A stretch of 64,000 nucleotides of DNA from Oscheius sp. JU75 (Eukaryota; Nematoda; Chromadorea; Rhabditida; Rhabditidae), in the NCBI GenBank assembly GCA_037178855.1, contig JASJZC010000002.1:868001-932000 (forward strand), given 5' to 3'. Each line of letters opens with the position of its first letter. Positions within the stretch are counted from its first letter, which is position 1. A program made the translations under genes and the position numbers. Below, in pieces: positions 26,208 through 38,500 of the stretch. Under the pieces are notes generated by a model, which worked only from the letters and a program-made list of their open reading frames with translations, was not told the DNA's origin and ran no database searches.

Positions 26208-26622
26208 TTACAGCACTTCTAACGTTTTCTGAAACGAACACCTCAAGTTCGCTTAATTTAAAACGTGCCCTGCCAGGTGTAACTTCCTCATTCAAAATTC
26301 TTGACATCATCTCATCAAACTTACATGCTGTTGTTCCCAACAACCGCTCTTTGTGAGTCCCGTATCAGTGAAGACACTGAAACAGGCCAGGGATCGCTGA
26401 TTGTGCGGGGCTCCCTTGTCCTCGAGCATCTCACACAATTCATCCTGACCAGTTGATGTGTCAAAACAGAGTATCGGCTCTTGGTGAAGGCCCACGACGG
26501 GCTGGAATTTTAGAAATATAAACGGTAAATTGATGAAAACTTACATCTTGCCGTCTGAGCCTGCCATAGAAGCTGCCAGACACAATAGCTGTAGTGGCGA
26601 AGAGCAGCACGAACTTGGCCAT
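26208..26622 (-). CDS. Secreted activin-receptor-ectodomain-like protein
   Basis: Exons 26545-26622, 26325-26501 and probably 26208-26228. Exon 1 gives the signal peptide MAKFVLLFATTAIVSGSFYG. Exon 2 contains EPILCFDTSTG, ELCEMLEDKG and LACFSVFTDTGLTKSGCW. The CFS...SGCW block is the hallmark of type I/II activin and BMP receptor ectodomains (CFATW...KQGCW in vertebrates). After the GCW block the predicted last exon adds only KTLEVL before a stop, so the last disulphides of the fold are missing. Either I missed a 3' exon or the gene is truncated. No membrane or kinase segment is present, so it would be a free ectodomain, possibly a decoy. That role is inference. Confidence 0.5.
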
Positions 26623-29604
26623 GTCGGGGCGAGAATGAGGTCTGGGATGGCAGGTAAGCTGCTCTTAAATGAGGATGGATTAGGCCTATAACTTCGAGGA
26701 AAAAGCTGACGAAGGAGGTTGAACAATAGGCCAGACGTTACGTGAACGGGGATGAACGAGCGAGAGAGTATGGGTGAATAACAAGATTGGGAGAGAGCCC
26801 GAAAGGGTAAAGGACACTCTGTACCCTGTTCAGAGATGAGACGCATGGTTTCATAGAGACCGACAGTTGATCCAGTATATATCTCTTGTTCTATAGGCTC
26901 GTCTAGACATAGTACACCTGTTCTGACTCACTTTGTATAATCCTTAGGACTCAGGCCACGTGATTAGGGTGAGTACTATACTTCCTAGTCCGTTTCTTGT
27001 TAAAATGTTTTGCCAGACCGCCATTGGGAAAATTGCTGCCACATGCCAACAAAACGTACAAGAATTCGTACAAAGAAGAAGGAAATTATATAATTTTGTG
27101 GTATTATTGGATTTATCTAGTTAAGCCTTGATTCTCCAAGAATCAAGGTTCTTGTTCCTCAAATTCTGGGGAACGACATCACTATGGCACTTTGTTTGCC
27201 AAGAACAAATAAAAAAACCTGAAAACAAAAAAAGAAAACTAAAAGTTAATGTAGAGACCTTGTTAAAAAGCTGCGTTTTTAAAGTTATGGAACTGCAAAT
27301 ATTTTTGAAATTTCCCCTAACCTTAACTGTACTCTCAACTTTGTAAATTTCTTTTATCAATACACGTAGAATAAACTAATTTTGTGTAGACCTTTGCCTG
27401 GTGATTAAATTTTCGACCACGTTCCACATTGTTTTTCCGGGTCATTTAGTAAACTCAGCTCAACCCGGCTCCTAATTATGACAGCTGATTCATTTCACAA
27501 GTCGACAAACAGCTGGATTAATCTTACCGCGTCAGCACAGATGAGGAATCTTGCAAACGAGCAGTTTTGACGGGAGCTTAGATGAATTGTGTGCAGAAGT
27601 AAGATGAGGTAGATGAGGTCAACGTATTACGGATTTGCGGAGAAGGATAGTATCCACGAGTTTGGTCTTGGAAGTTTTCTAGGGGATACAGCATGTTAAA
27701 AAAAAGGCTGCCTAAAAAATATACGGTACTTTCCTGAAGGTCCTTTTAAATTGGCCTGAGAGTACCCAAAATAAATTTAATTTAACTGACTGAGACTGAC
27801 TGTTCGACTGACTGTTCCATGTTTGGATGAAACAAATAGATTACGGTACAGTCATGACAAAAGATGAACGGTGTTCCCAATACATTAGATGACCATAAGT
27901 ATCCAGGCAAAAACTTTATGCAACATTCAGAAGAACAGGAATCTAAAAGTTGGTGAACCGTGAAAGTGCAACGGAAGTCGTTATGTGGTCAGAAGAGCAC
28001 ACAAAACCCGTTAATACTTATTTGTCAAACCCACAAAAATTGGTGCCTCAGAAACGACAATCAGGGGCGGGGAAAAATTAAAAGGTCCGAAGTCTTTCGT
28101 TGATACTCGTAAAGTTCTACTCAAGTCCAGACAAACTTTTCGCAGATTGGCGCAAATTGAACCTTTCCATTGCACGGAGTGATCTTTTGGACAGAACTGA
28201 AAGTACAGAACATGTTCAAACGGATATGACCAAGGGAAGGCTGTCTGCTCCCGATATGGCAGCCCGGGAAAATTAGGTATGAGGCAGGTTAGGTAGTACC
28301 ACGGAAATTGCCTTGACGCAACCGGGATGACTGAAAGTTCGGACCTAGAGGGTTTGTTGCGGCGCTGAGGAACCACTCTTTTTTGAAACGGTGGCTGGAA
28401 AACACGTCCAATTTCCTTTTATGGGCAGCAGAACGTCAAAGAGTCATTAGCCAATTTTAACAGTCTAGAGGATAAATCTTTCATCCTATTGAAGTTATTT
28501 CCGCACAAAAGAAAGAACATGAAAGTGTAATACTGGTACGTGAAGAATCAAAAGTCTAAAAGCTAAAAACCGAAAGCTGGGTCTACGGCGAACTTACGCA
28601 GCCATGTAGTATAGAGTGACCAACATTTCCAGTGGTAAACACTCTCTCTTCTCCTATACGACGAGTCAACCCTTGAATTAGATCTGATTGCTTGCAGGAT
28701 ACGGTAGCTCAGAAAAGTAAAGAATAGCAATACTTTCTAACATATAGAACAACAGTTAAAAGCAAATTTTTTAACTTAAATATTGATTTATCTTAAAGGT
28801 TTTTTATTGTTATATACAGTATTAATTTTGTTTAACTTTTATTTCCAATTATTGGGTCCACTGGACATTTTGTGTATCTTTGGGAATAAACTAAAGGGTT
28901 ACGGTATTATATGTACAGTCCCTTCTCGTATTTGACGTATTTCTGCTACAAATTAAGCCACAACGTCTCCACAATGCTTTTGATTTCCGTGACACTCATC
29001 TATGAGTGGTTTAAAAGTCTCAGATCTTCCAGCCAGTCAGTGTATGTACAGTCAGCTTCTAGCAAACTAAGAGGCTTCGTTCTGATCAATGTTTTGCTCT
29101 CAATCTCACGGAAGGTTATCCGACTACGGTAGGTGGACATCGGAGAGGCTCTCGGTAGTATTAAAAGACTGCACAACAGCAGGGAAGAAACTGGATTATC
29201 CTAAAAAATAGGTGTTCATACCTGGTTGCTTCTGTCGCATGCCAAACAAAAACAATAACACCTATCGGTACATGTCAGGGATCTTTCAAATTTAAGTACA
29301 TTTTCCAGTGTGTTAAAGCTGACCCATTCCGATAGAAATGACTCTGTATTTGTGGACGGAACAAGTCTGCCTGTAGCTTATACGTATTAGACTATAAGAG
29401 ACGAGGAGAATACTGATATGTGGTGCTGACGGGAGACAAAAAACATGAAACAGGCCTGGGACGAGGGACTGCCAACTGGACGAAAAAGCTGTCACTTTTA
29501 ATAGGTAATTCACAATCAAAATAGATTTTTGAAGCAGGCTATTCGATTAAAATGATGGTTTAAGCTTTCTGTCACACTTTTGCGGTCAAATGTACAAGTT
29601 ATTA

Positions 29605-30102
29605 ATTATCTAGATGCATATTACTTGCCTGTAATAGCATTTTTATTTAGCTGTCCGCTTGTATCGATATGATCTCTAGCGCTTCATGAGATCCAGGACT
29701 ACTCCTTTACGACGACCGTTCTTTAAAAGATCTGTAGCTAAAGTCTTTCCCAGAGATCCGATGTTTGAAAATAGCTCGTTTGGGGTTTCACACGCTCCAA
29801 CAAGCCCCTATTCTCGTCCTCGCTTTGAACCCTGAGATGAGAAATGAAAGACGACCAGAATCAAAGGGACCAATTCCGGGAAAAATCACTGATCCTCTTA
29901 AATCCCGCGTCGTTTCACTTCTTGAGGCCCCTCTTCCCCGTCACGTCTCTGCAAAGTGAGCCACATACACATGGGATAGTGAAATTGAAAATCGTTGGTC
30001 AGAGTTCAAGGAAACAAAAAAAGAGGAAGAAAAATACCGCGCCGCGCAGGTTTGTTTAAAACAAATGTAGAAATTATCTAGATGCATATTACTTGCCTGT
30101 AA
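29605..30102 (+). repeat. 30-bp direct repeat pair
   Basis: ATTATCTAGATGCATATTAC followed by TTGCCTGTAA occurs at 29605-29634 and again at 30073-30102 in the same orientation, with partly similar sequence just upstream (CAAATGTA). The intervening 440 nt has no coding signal. Confidence 0.6.
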
Positions 30103-31902
30103 CTGGTGATACTCAGCTGAAAGTCTTCAATCAAGGGAAAGGTTCAGAAGTAGTTTGAAAGTTCTCACGAGTATACTTCCTTAATCCCTTGAACAAACCA
30201 AAGAAAGCCTTGAACATCGTTCGAAATAGGAAAGAAAAAAAAAGAGTTTAAAAGTCTTAACGCTATTGAATAAATTGTGTTTAAAACACAGTAAATTATA
30301 TAAACTATTTGGACAGCTGAGCCGGTAGGCCAAGTCGCGCCCGTATACTCTCGGGGGCAACTCTCTATGGCCTTCTGATGGTGCAAACAGACAGGAAAAA
30401 ACAAATAAACAGATTCCGCCATAGAAACCATCGCGCTTTAGATAGTAGAGATGTTCCATCGTCATTGTCTCAAAGTAGGCAATCATCCAGGTCTCATAAA
30501 AGAACTTACCATGTACGGACAAATCCTGCAGTTGTTTTGTGCGTGTACAGTAAAACGCTGTTTTCCCTAGCTAAGCTGCTTTACAATATATAGTAACCCT
30601 AATCGGCTTTTTTTCTGCAAAGACTTCCCTAACTGATCAGTGGCTTTGAGGATAAAAGAAGTTTTTCCTTGACTGAAGGGTTACGGTAGTCCACTGCTTT
30701 ATTATGGATTAAAAGTTATTGGATACCTGAAAACCCCTTGTTCAAGGCAGCTTACACAACACTTTACAACCATGATCCGTACTGGATGAAATGGCGACCC
30801 GTTTCTTTTGACACGATTATGAGATAGTGGAAGATTTGAGCTGAAATGATGGATGAGATTATCCGCTCACAATTATGTTTCCATTGACAATGCTGACCTC
30901 ATTTGCAAGGATTCTGCAAAACTGAGGGGGCTCGTACGGAGGACGTATGAAGCACTTTGCTATGAAGCAAATGCATTATTATATCTCACAAATAAGATTT
31001 CTAAAATTCTTAAATTTTGAGCACTCGGTGAACTTTCCAGGTCAACCCGCTGATCCGCTCATTTACCCTACAGAAAACTACTGAACCGATAAATCCACCT
31101 TTTTTAATGTAGGAAGTGCTCACACGGAACGTGACCGACAAACAGTCAGGATCAACATTTTTGTGTTTTGTACATCTACACAGTCAGCAAACCCCGTCTG
31201 ATCTGGTCGCAAGCTGAATGAAGAGAGAGCACAACAAAATTACGGTGAGGGTACAAGTTTTGTACACATGTCACTGTCACTGTCACCCTGTCGTGGCTTC
31301 TCTTCAAAGATGTTTTTCCCATATTTAAAGGGAAATCCAAGTTCAATCGTCGTCTCTCGATTAGCACCACGTGTAAAGCTATGTTTCTGGATGTCCGAAT
31401 GATAAATTGAGAAAGGCGGGGGACAGTAACGTAATGCAATTCTCAGGAACAGTTCTACTGAATGCTTGTACTTGTGATGTTTATTTGACTGTCCCAGTAT
31501 ATTATAGCATAAGCGATCCTCTTATCTCGCCTCTTGGTGTAAGCCCGTAAAAAAGCCGGCTCAATGATGAGGGATCATTTTGCTGTCTTTCACTGACAAA
31601 GACGGAATGGGGCAATTTCATTCCGGAAGAGATGCAAGAGGCTCATAGTATGGATACCGCCTACAACGTGCTGATGACGAACAAGGAAGATAGAGAAAGG
31701 GAAGTATAAGCTGTGAACAGGCCAAATGATGCAGGTGAATATTTGTGTAGAATACACAAAAGGGTTTTTGGAAGTGAGTCAGAAAAAAAGAGATCTACGA
31801 GTCACACTTATAGTGGGCAGCTGAAACTATGAAATGTGAAGAGGAACAATATTTTGCGAGGTACCAAAATAGACTTCGCATTAAGTTTTGTTTTAGTCTA
31901 TA

Positions 31903-32109
31903 CCAGCCGTCTACGACGGCTTCGCCGCCCCTTAGTATTGACTTAGCATTTACAACAGGCAACTTCGCCGCTTCTCCACGTTCCCAAGTTTCCCCCCAAA
32001 GCTGACTTGTCAACTTAGTTCTTGACATGCCATGACTTGCCAGCTTTTTTTTTTCGCGGTGACGCACGGACGGACGGACACCATTGCACTTTAGTAGTAG
32101 AGAGATTTT
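31903..32109. repeat. Dispersed repeat copy B
   Basis: It starts with the palindromic CCAGCCGTCTACGACGGCTT, contains GACATGCCATGACTTGCCAG and ends with ACCATTGCACTTTAGTAGTA then GAGAGATTT. The order matches copy A at 2517-2745; the last block is shared with 46425-46494 and the first with 50621-50655. No open frame is present. Confidence 0.6.
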
Positions 32110-32438
32110 TATGCAAGGGTGCGCTACAATTAAAATCCTACAGTAATTTTTCAGATACTCAAATTGGTTTCTCTCGTACCCAGTTCAACTCTGGAAGTGT
32201 CCAGTGTTTATTTACTCGTGTCTATGTTTGTCGCCAGTTCTGTGTCCCCAAACCGCCTTCAAAGTTTGCGCTCACACACAAGTTGAGAGGGTCCAAAACC
32301 AGTTGGTCAATTCTATTCACCTATTTTTGGAGCTCATTTGAAATGACCCCACTTGAGCCACAATGACCCTCAACTTGTGAATAAAACAGCTCTTCCCCGA
32401 GGCTCTACCTCAATTCTGCTCCCGTCCACAGTTCCACA

Positions 32439-33339
32439 ATGACCAAATTACTACTCCTCGTCCTCATTCTGTCATGTCTCGGTGATGCCTTCTTCATGGG
32501 AATGGGCTGTGGCATAGGAATCGGTCGGTTTCAAGAAAAAAAAATAAGACATAAATTTTCAGGGTTTGGCTGTATGGGAGGCTACGGACTCGGCTATGGC
32601 GGTTTCGGAGGAGGCTATGGCATGGGCTACGGAGGTTTTGGAGGCTACGGAGGCTATGGAATGTTCGGAGGCTATGGTGGTACGTGTGTTTCAATCAGTC
32701 TGACTTATATTGAAGGGTCATTGGCGTGATGGCTGTAGTTAGCGGCATTCATAGGTCGTGTTTGTCGCGCCTAACCTTTGAAAAGTTGTTATCTTCAGCT
32801 CATCCTCTTTTAAAAAAAAACGTGTTTTTTCTATCGCCTCCGCTTTACGTAATGGTCAACAGGTTAAGAGGCACAAATGTGCATCAGAATTAAGTTTTAT
32901 GGTTTAACTAGGTCTTAAAGCTCCGGTTACTGTAGTTTAAATTAAGAAGATGTGGATTGCTCTCTCAATCGCTGGATTCCAACAAAGATCTGAATGTATA
33001 TAGACAATGTGAAGGCTACATTTTGCAAAACTCTGCAGAGCCAAGCACGAAAACAATGCAAAGCATTAAAGGATAATATCAGACAAGACTTTGTCAGTGA
33101 ATTACGGTAGCAGAGAATACTATTATTGTTCTCGAAAAGCTACAGTAATCATGATTCTCTAGATCTCTTTGTAATATCTGGAGCAAGGTTTAAACTCTAT
33201 CAAGCTTGTGCTTTGATCTCGTGCTGTTCTTCAATCTCCCATAAGTGTACCTGCAAATTTCCTAAAACTTAAGAAAGATTTGTCTTACAGCTTATGATCA
33301 GGAACTGTTTCAGGTTGTGGTGGCTGCGGCAAGAAATGA
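32439..33339 (+). CDS. GGYG-rich secreted peptide precursor
   Basis: Three exons (32439-32523, 32563-32679, 33314-33339) give 75 residues in consistent phase. MTKLLLLVLILSCLGDAFF is a clear signal peptide. The mature part is almost only Gly, Tyr, Phe and Met in GGYG/GGFG repeats, and it ends CGGCGKK. The style is that of nematode nlp/cnc antimicrobial peptides and of small cuticular glycine-rich proteins; I cannot separate the two from sequence. The last intron (634 nt) is long for this genome. An A/T-rich TGAATAAAACAG lies about 60 nt before the start, and AATAAA follows the stop. Confidence 0.75.
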
Positions 33340-33372
33340 TCTCACTACATCTCTGCATCATCGAAATCCTCT

Positions 33373-33378
33373 AATAAA
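33373..33378 (+). terminator. Poly(A) signal of the GGYG gene
   Basis: AATAAA 34 nt after the predicted stop codon of the GGYG-rich peptide gene. Confidence 0.6.
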
Positions 33379-35497
33379 TATATTTCCCTCTGACTACGTG
33401 GAGTTACCACTACAAAAGGCGTCAACCGGTCGGCACACAAACGGTGTTTGAACGCCGGGTTGGCCTCCGGCGGGAGCACAGGAGGTGTCTCATCGTCTGT
33501 GTTTTGCAAAGGAGAAAGAGAGTGCGTAAAAAGCTAACACACATGTTCGTTGAATGGCCAGCCTGTGCTCTCTTTCATGTAAGCTGGACAACTTTGCTTA
33601 CGGGGTCCGGTTCTCACCTAGGGTCGATGGAAAATATGAAACTTAAGTGTGAGTCACACAGGGAAAAAAGACACTTATATGTTACCCTGTACAGATCGGA
33701 GAAGCAATTATATGCTATAAGGATCCAAAGAACAGAATATGCTCTGATCGGTAGTCGTGTGTTTTGATGGAGGGACCACCTGCCCCCACCCATCATCAGG
33801 AGATTATCAACTCTATATCCGATAATTGTAGGCACGTCGGCAGAGCATGTACGATTCATTTGCACACCCTAAGTGGGTAAAGAGTTAAAGCATAGGGGTA
33901 TGGGGATCTGGTGAAATAATCTGAGCGAAGATCTTTCAGTTATAGAGATCTCTAAAAGTATAAACAAGGCTAAAGCTGAAAATCTGGCCCGTATGACCAA
34001 TATCGTATTTAAAAAATATTTCTTGTAAAGAGCGACAAAGTTCTTGTTCTAGTGTAGCGTAAATTTGTAGTATATTTAATGGTGGACTTTACGGACATCT
34101 GTTATATTTCTTTCATTTTTATTTTTGGTCTCGCACTCATTGGTATGTTTTACTATTAATAATAACCTAGCAATTTAATTAAATTTTTAAGTATTGGTAC
34201 GCTTCTGTGTATCACTATAAAAAAAACTTAGGGATCCCCAGTTTCCTCCGTCCCTCTGATCGCTGTTTTGTGTCCACTCTCTCATGTCCACTTTCTTAGC
34301 TGCCGATTGGCTCGGTGTCTCTTGATCTGCTCCACTTGTTGACTTAAACGGTCTAAACACCTGTTCTGAGTCTCTTTAGAATGAAGAGCCCCATCTTGTC
34401 TTCCTGCCAGGCGTGTCAAGGATTCCCGGAATATATGATAGGTCGCACAGCAGCTGCCAACAAGGCCTAAGCAAATATAGGGCAACATCTAGGAGAGTGG
34501 TCTCGCCGAAATTCCGGAATGCCGGAACTTTTTGCACTTTTTTAGGCACTGGCGTCGGTTTGGGCAATTCAGACACTACACAATATGAATTAAGGAAAGG
34601 CTGGATGGCTTGTTCTTACAATGAGACTTGCAAACTTTGGCCCCTTTACAAATATTAGGGGGAAATTAGTAATTTTTTGACGATGTTTTGGTAACCCACG
34701 GCACGCACCACCTTTCATTCAAATTTTCGGCACGAACTTCCTGAATTGCTGCGATTTATGTTTATTGGTGTTTCCTACCCATTTCCGAAGTTTTTAACTG
34801 TTTGTCGAACTCTCCGTATAAAATACCTCCTAGAAAATGAACTGAGTCGAAAAATAGGCGACTCATATAGGCTATTCTCTCATACGCCTATTTCTGCTAT
34901 GTTTTGAGGCAAAATTTGAATGAAGGGTGGTGCCGAAGTATTATCAATGTTTTGCTTCCGTACCACCTCAGTCAAACTGTTGCATTCGGTGTTAACAACT
35001 CTTTAGTTTACACAATTCTTTGCGATTCCGAAACACCTAAGGCGGCAGAAACAGTATCTTCTCCTCCAGAGATAATCTGTTCAGATAGCCAGCAGGAAGT
35101 TGTTCCCAGCACAGCTGTCATACTTGGCCTTTCTCTGTTCTTTGCATCTTTTCAGCTCTACGTACTCGTTTGCTGGTAAATAGGCCAAGCTGTTTTGATG
35201 AACCTTATACGGAGAAAACCGACTACAAATAAGGAGAGCCATACACGAAATGGGTCAAGTTGAATCAGGGAGGTACAAGCTGACACAATTCATCAGGTTG
35301 TAATGACCGGTAGGTCATGACCTAGTTGTGAGTACAGAGAGTGAACTGGACAGACGATGAAGTCTAGTGGTGCCAAAGACAGGGTCAAGGACCGAATTTC
35401 CCCAAATCTAAAAAAAAAGTATTGCCATCTCTGTCAGTGGCTCGCGCCTCCTGAGAGAGCACCACACGCGTTTCAACCGGTTTCCTAGCCGGTCCTC

Positions 35498-35506
35498 TAT
35501 ACATAA
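35498..35506 (+). promoter_or_regulatory. Possible TATA box of cysteine-rich gene copy 2
   Basis: TATACATAA lies about 38-46 nt upstream of the ATG at 35544, similar in spacing to the TATA box of the 54-residue peptide gene. Confidence 0.3.
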
Positions 35507-35543
35507 GGTCCAAACGGCGGACGCGGCCGGAAGGAGGAAAGAG

Positions 35544-38500
35544 ATGCGTCCGCTGCTCTTTTGCCTTTTAGCTGTACTTTTTCAACTATCCCTACAGGTT
35601 TAATTCATTTGAATCCTATTCTTACCTACCCATTTAGTCCCCTCTTACACGAGCGAAACGACAATGTCCCTGTGCCCAGCTGACGGCCTCGAAATGTTAC
35701 TGTAGACCTAGTGGTGGTAATCAAAACTGCCAATGTACGACTCCAATCTCACAGCCTACTTGTCAATGTGCTGTGCAGGTAAGGCAGAACGACGGAGAGT
35801 CAGAAAAACACAAAGACACAGATGCAGAGAGACAGAGGCAATCCAAATTTTCAGGCCCAAGTGTCTGTTTGTCAGCCATCTTGTCAAAGATCCTGCATCC
35901 GAAGCTGTACCCAGTCCTCCCAGTCAGCCTGTCCCACTACCTGCCGCGCCACATGTGGGCAGACGTGTCAGAGTCGTTCCCAGACCGCTATCCGGGTTCT
36001 AGTACCAGTCCAACAGAACCCCGGCTCCACCTGTGGCCCAGTCTGCAGAGATTCCTGTCAGAATTCATGCTCCAGTCAGATCAATGTCAATTTCTGTGTC
36101 AGCCAATGCAGAGCCAGCTGTGAGCCCTCATGTCTACAGGCCAATCCAAAACAGTACCAGGTTCTCGTTTTTAAACATCCAAACCAAGATTTTTCAGCCA
36201 GTGACCTACCCACCAACGACCACGACTCCGAAGTTCATTTTTGAACCTATTGCGACGCTTGCACCGCAGTGTGCTCCGGCATGTATGCCCGCCTGTACTC
36301 CAAGCTGTACTCAGCAGCAGGAGATCACGATCCAGATCAATTGTGCTCCTCATTGTCAGCCAGCTTGTGAGCCTGGTTGCAATAACCAGCCGGTGAGTCG
36401 AGAAACTTCTGGGCAAACAGTCAAATTTGTAAGGTAGAGTTATGCAAAAGTTATGACAGTTATTCGGTGGTATTTTACTGTTAGGTACTGTAGGTGTTCT
36501 TCAGTCTTTAAGCAGATTTGTGCTTAAAGATTGAAAATACTGCATGCCATGACAACTTTCAGCTCCCAACTCCCCCACCCTCGACTCTTCCCACTCCGCC
36601 ACCCTACACAACTCCCACAACCACGACTACTACTCAGGCTCCCAAGCACTGTCTTTCTGTCTGTATGCCAGCTTGTGATCAGAGCTGCATCAACTCTCAG
36701 TCCGCTCTGAGCATCAAAATCAACTATCACGAGCCCAACTGTCTGCCAGCCTGTCAGCCGACCTGTACTCCGAGCTGTGTTCAATCCTTTAACCCGACGA
36801 CGACTCCGTCTCCGCAGTGCATTCCTCAATGCCAGCCAGCGTGTACTCCAAGCTGTATTGAGCAGCAGACAGCAGTCATTTCTGTCCCGGCTGGACCTTC
36901 TTGCGAGCCGGCCTGTCAGCCTGCCTGCCTGTCATCGTGTACTAGTCACTACCAGCCGCCGAGCTGTCAGCCCCAATGTCAGCCGGCCTGTGAGGCTAGC
37001 TGTCTCCAAGCCGTGGCTGTCAATATCACACTTACACAGAATCACGAGGTCGCTACTACTCCAGCTCCCCAGTGCGCTGCAGTTTGTATGCCCACGTGTG
37101 ACGACTCCTGTCTCTACACGGTTAATAACCCTCCAACTCCTGTCCAGGACTATGCCTGTGTCGCTGTCTGTCAGCCAGCTTGTGAGCCACAGTGTGTGGA
37201 ACAGAACTCGTTCCAGGTTTGACAGGCCAGCTTTTGATGAAAATATTTTTTAGATTACTGTGAACTTGGTGGGAGAGAATCCTACCTGTTTACCGGAATG
37301 TCAGCCTCTTTGCGAGCCAATCTGTGTTGAGAATCAAGGACAGGTGAGACAATGACAGTGATAGAGCCTCCTTTTCAGCCCGCCTGTGCTCCTCAATGTC
37401 AACCAGAGTGCTCACCGACCTGTACCCAGGACTATCAGTTCGACATCATTCTTCCATTAGTAATCTCCACTTTTTCCGTTTTCACTTCCTATTTAGGTCG
37501 ACGAGCAGTGCATGCCAGCCTGTCAACAATCCTGTACAACCTCCTGTACTGAACAGAACCAGTCTGGTCAGCAGTGCACTACTGCCTGTCAGGATACCTG
37601 CATTGCTTCGTGCAGTCCTTGTGGAACATCACAATGTGATGTCCCACCAGAGCTGAAGCTGGAGATTATCCTCACAGAACCCATGCAGGAGGAGATCGGC
37701 TGTGCTAACACCTGTACCTCGCAGTGTTCTGCCCAGTGCTCGGAGCAGTCCGGTGGACAGACGACCTGTCCAAGAGCATGTCGGAGTGCTTGTCAGGATA
37801 ACTGTCCGCTTCAGGTTGGTATTCTATCATGGAAGTTCCATATTCTCATTATGGGACTAGCTGATTCTTTGAGAGTAGTACTGTCTTTAATTGAGACGAG
37901 TTAGCTGAGACAGTGTGGGTCTTCTGGGGATTTAGAGCCTTATAGTTCCCTTACAATTGGGTAAAACCTGCTTGTATCTTACAAAAATTGGTATTTCTAG
38001 CAATATAATTATCTTAACGATTACTAGAACCATCAAAAAATTAATTCCTTGTCCCTCTATGACGGGTGTTACTATTACAACAGGCGACAGGCTTGAGGCA
38101 AGATTACAATAGAAGTTTTTCTGATACATGTTTTTCGTCCCAAAACTATCCTTTCCAGGAGGCTAAAGATGAATTCGATGATTAGATGAAAAGAGTGCTT
38201 GTTGCCTTCCGGTTGACCCCGTGAAGGCTGATCCAAAAACTTTGGTTACGACACATAGTCGAGCTATGGTCGGAATCCCTTAGTACCTTGAGATACTGGG
38301 TAAAAACCGAAGCTGTTGTATTTTATCGAGGTAGTCTACTGCCCCGACTGACGAGATTATAAGGTCGCCAACGCACTTTCTCTGTGGTCAGAGACGCAGA
38401 GTCATTGAAGGGGAGAGAATGTCTTTCGCAGCGAAAAGGGTACCCTCGCTTACGGCCACACCACGTTGAAAGTACGCCATCCCGTCCGATCTGGCAAGTC

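Larger units (their letters stand above)
26623..32438. other. Long gene-poor region
   Basis: Nearly 6 kb in which I cannot support a gene. It contains a 30-bp direct repeat (29605 and 30073), dispersed repeat copy B (31903-32109) and many TTACGGTA-type motifs (near 27721, 27843, 28703, 28902, 30683). A stretch near 31590-31710 reads FIPEEMQEAHSMDTAYN in one frame, but has no splice context or homologue that I recognise. Confidence 0.4.
33340..35543. other. Intergenic region without a recognised gene
   Basis: Frames here lack signal peptides, splice context and recognisable motifs. The last 100 nt should contain the promoter of the downstream cysteine-rich gene. Confidence 0.35.

Noticed and set aside
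31560-31710. Frame reading FIPEEMQEAHSMDTAYN, possibly an EF-hand or enzyme fragment
   Set aside because: Only about 40 residues, without splice sites, start codon context or a motif I can name.
34904-35179. Open frame of 91 codons with a hydrophobic C-terminus
   Set aside because: No signal peptide, no splice context, unusual codon use and no recognisable motif; likely chance.
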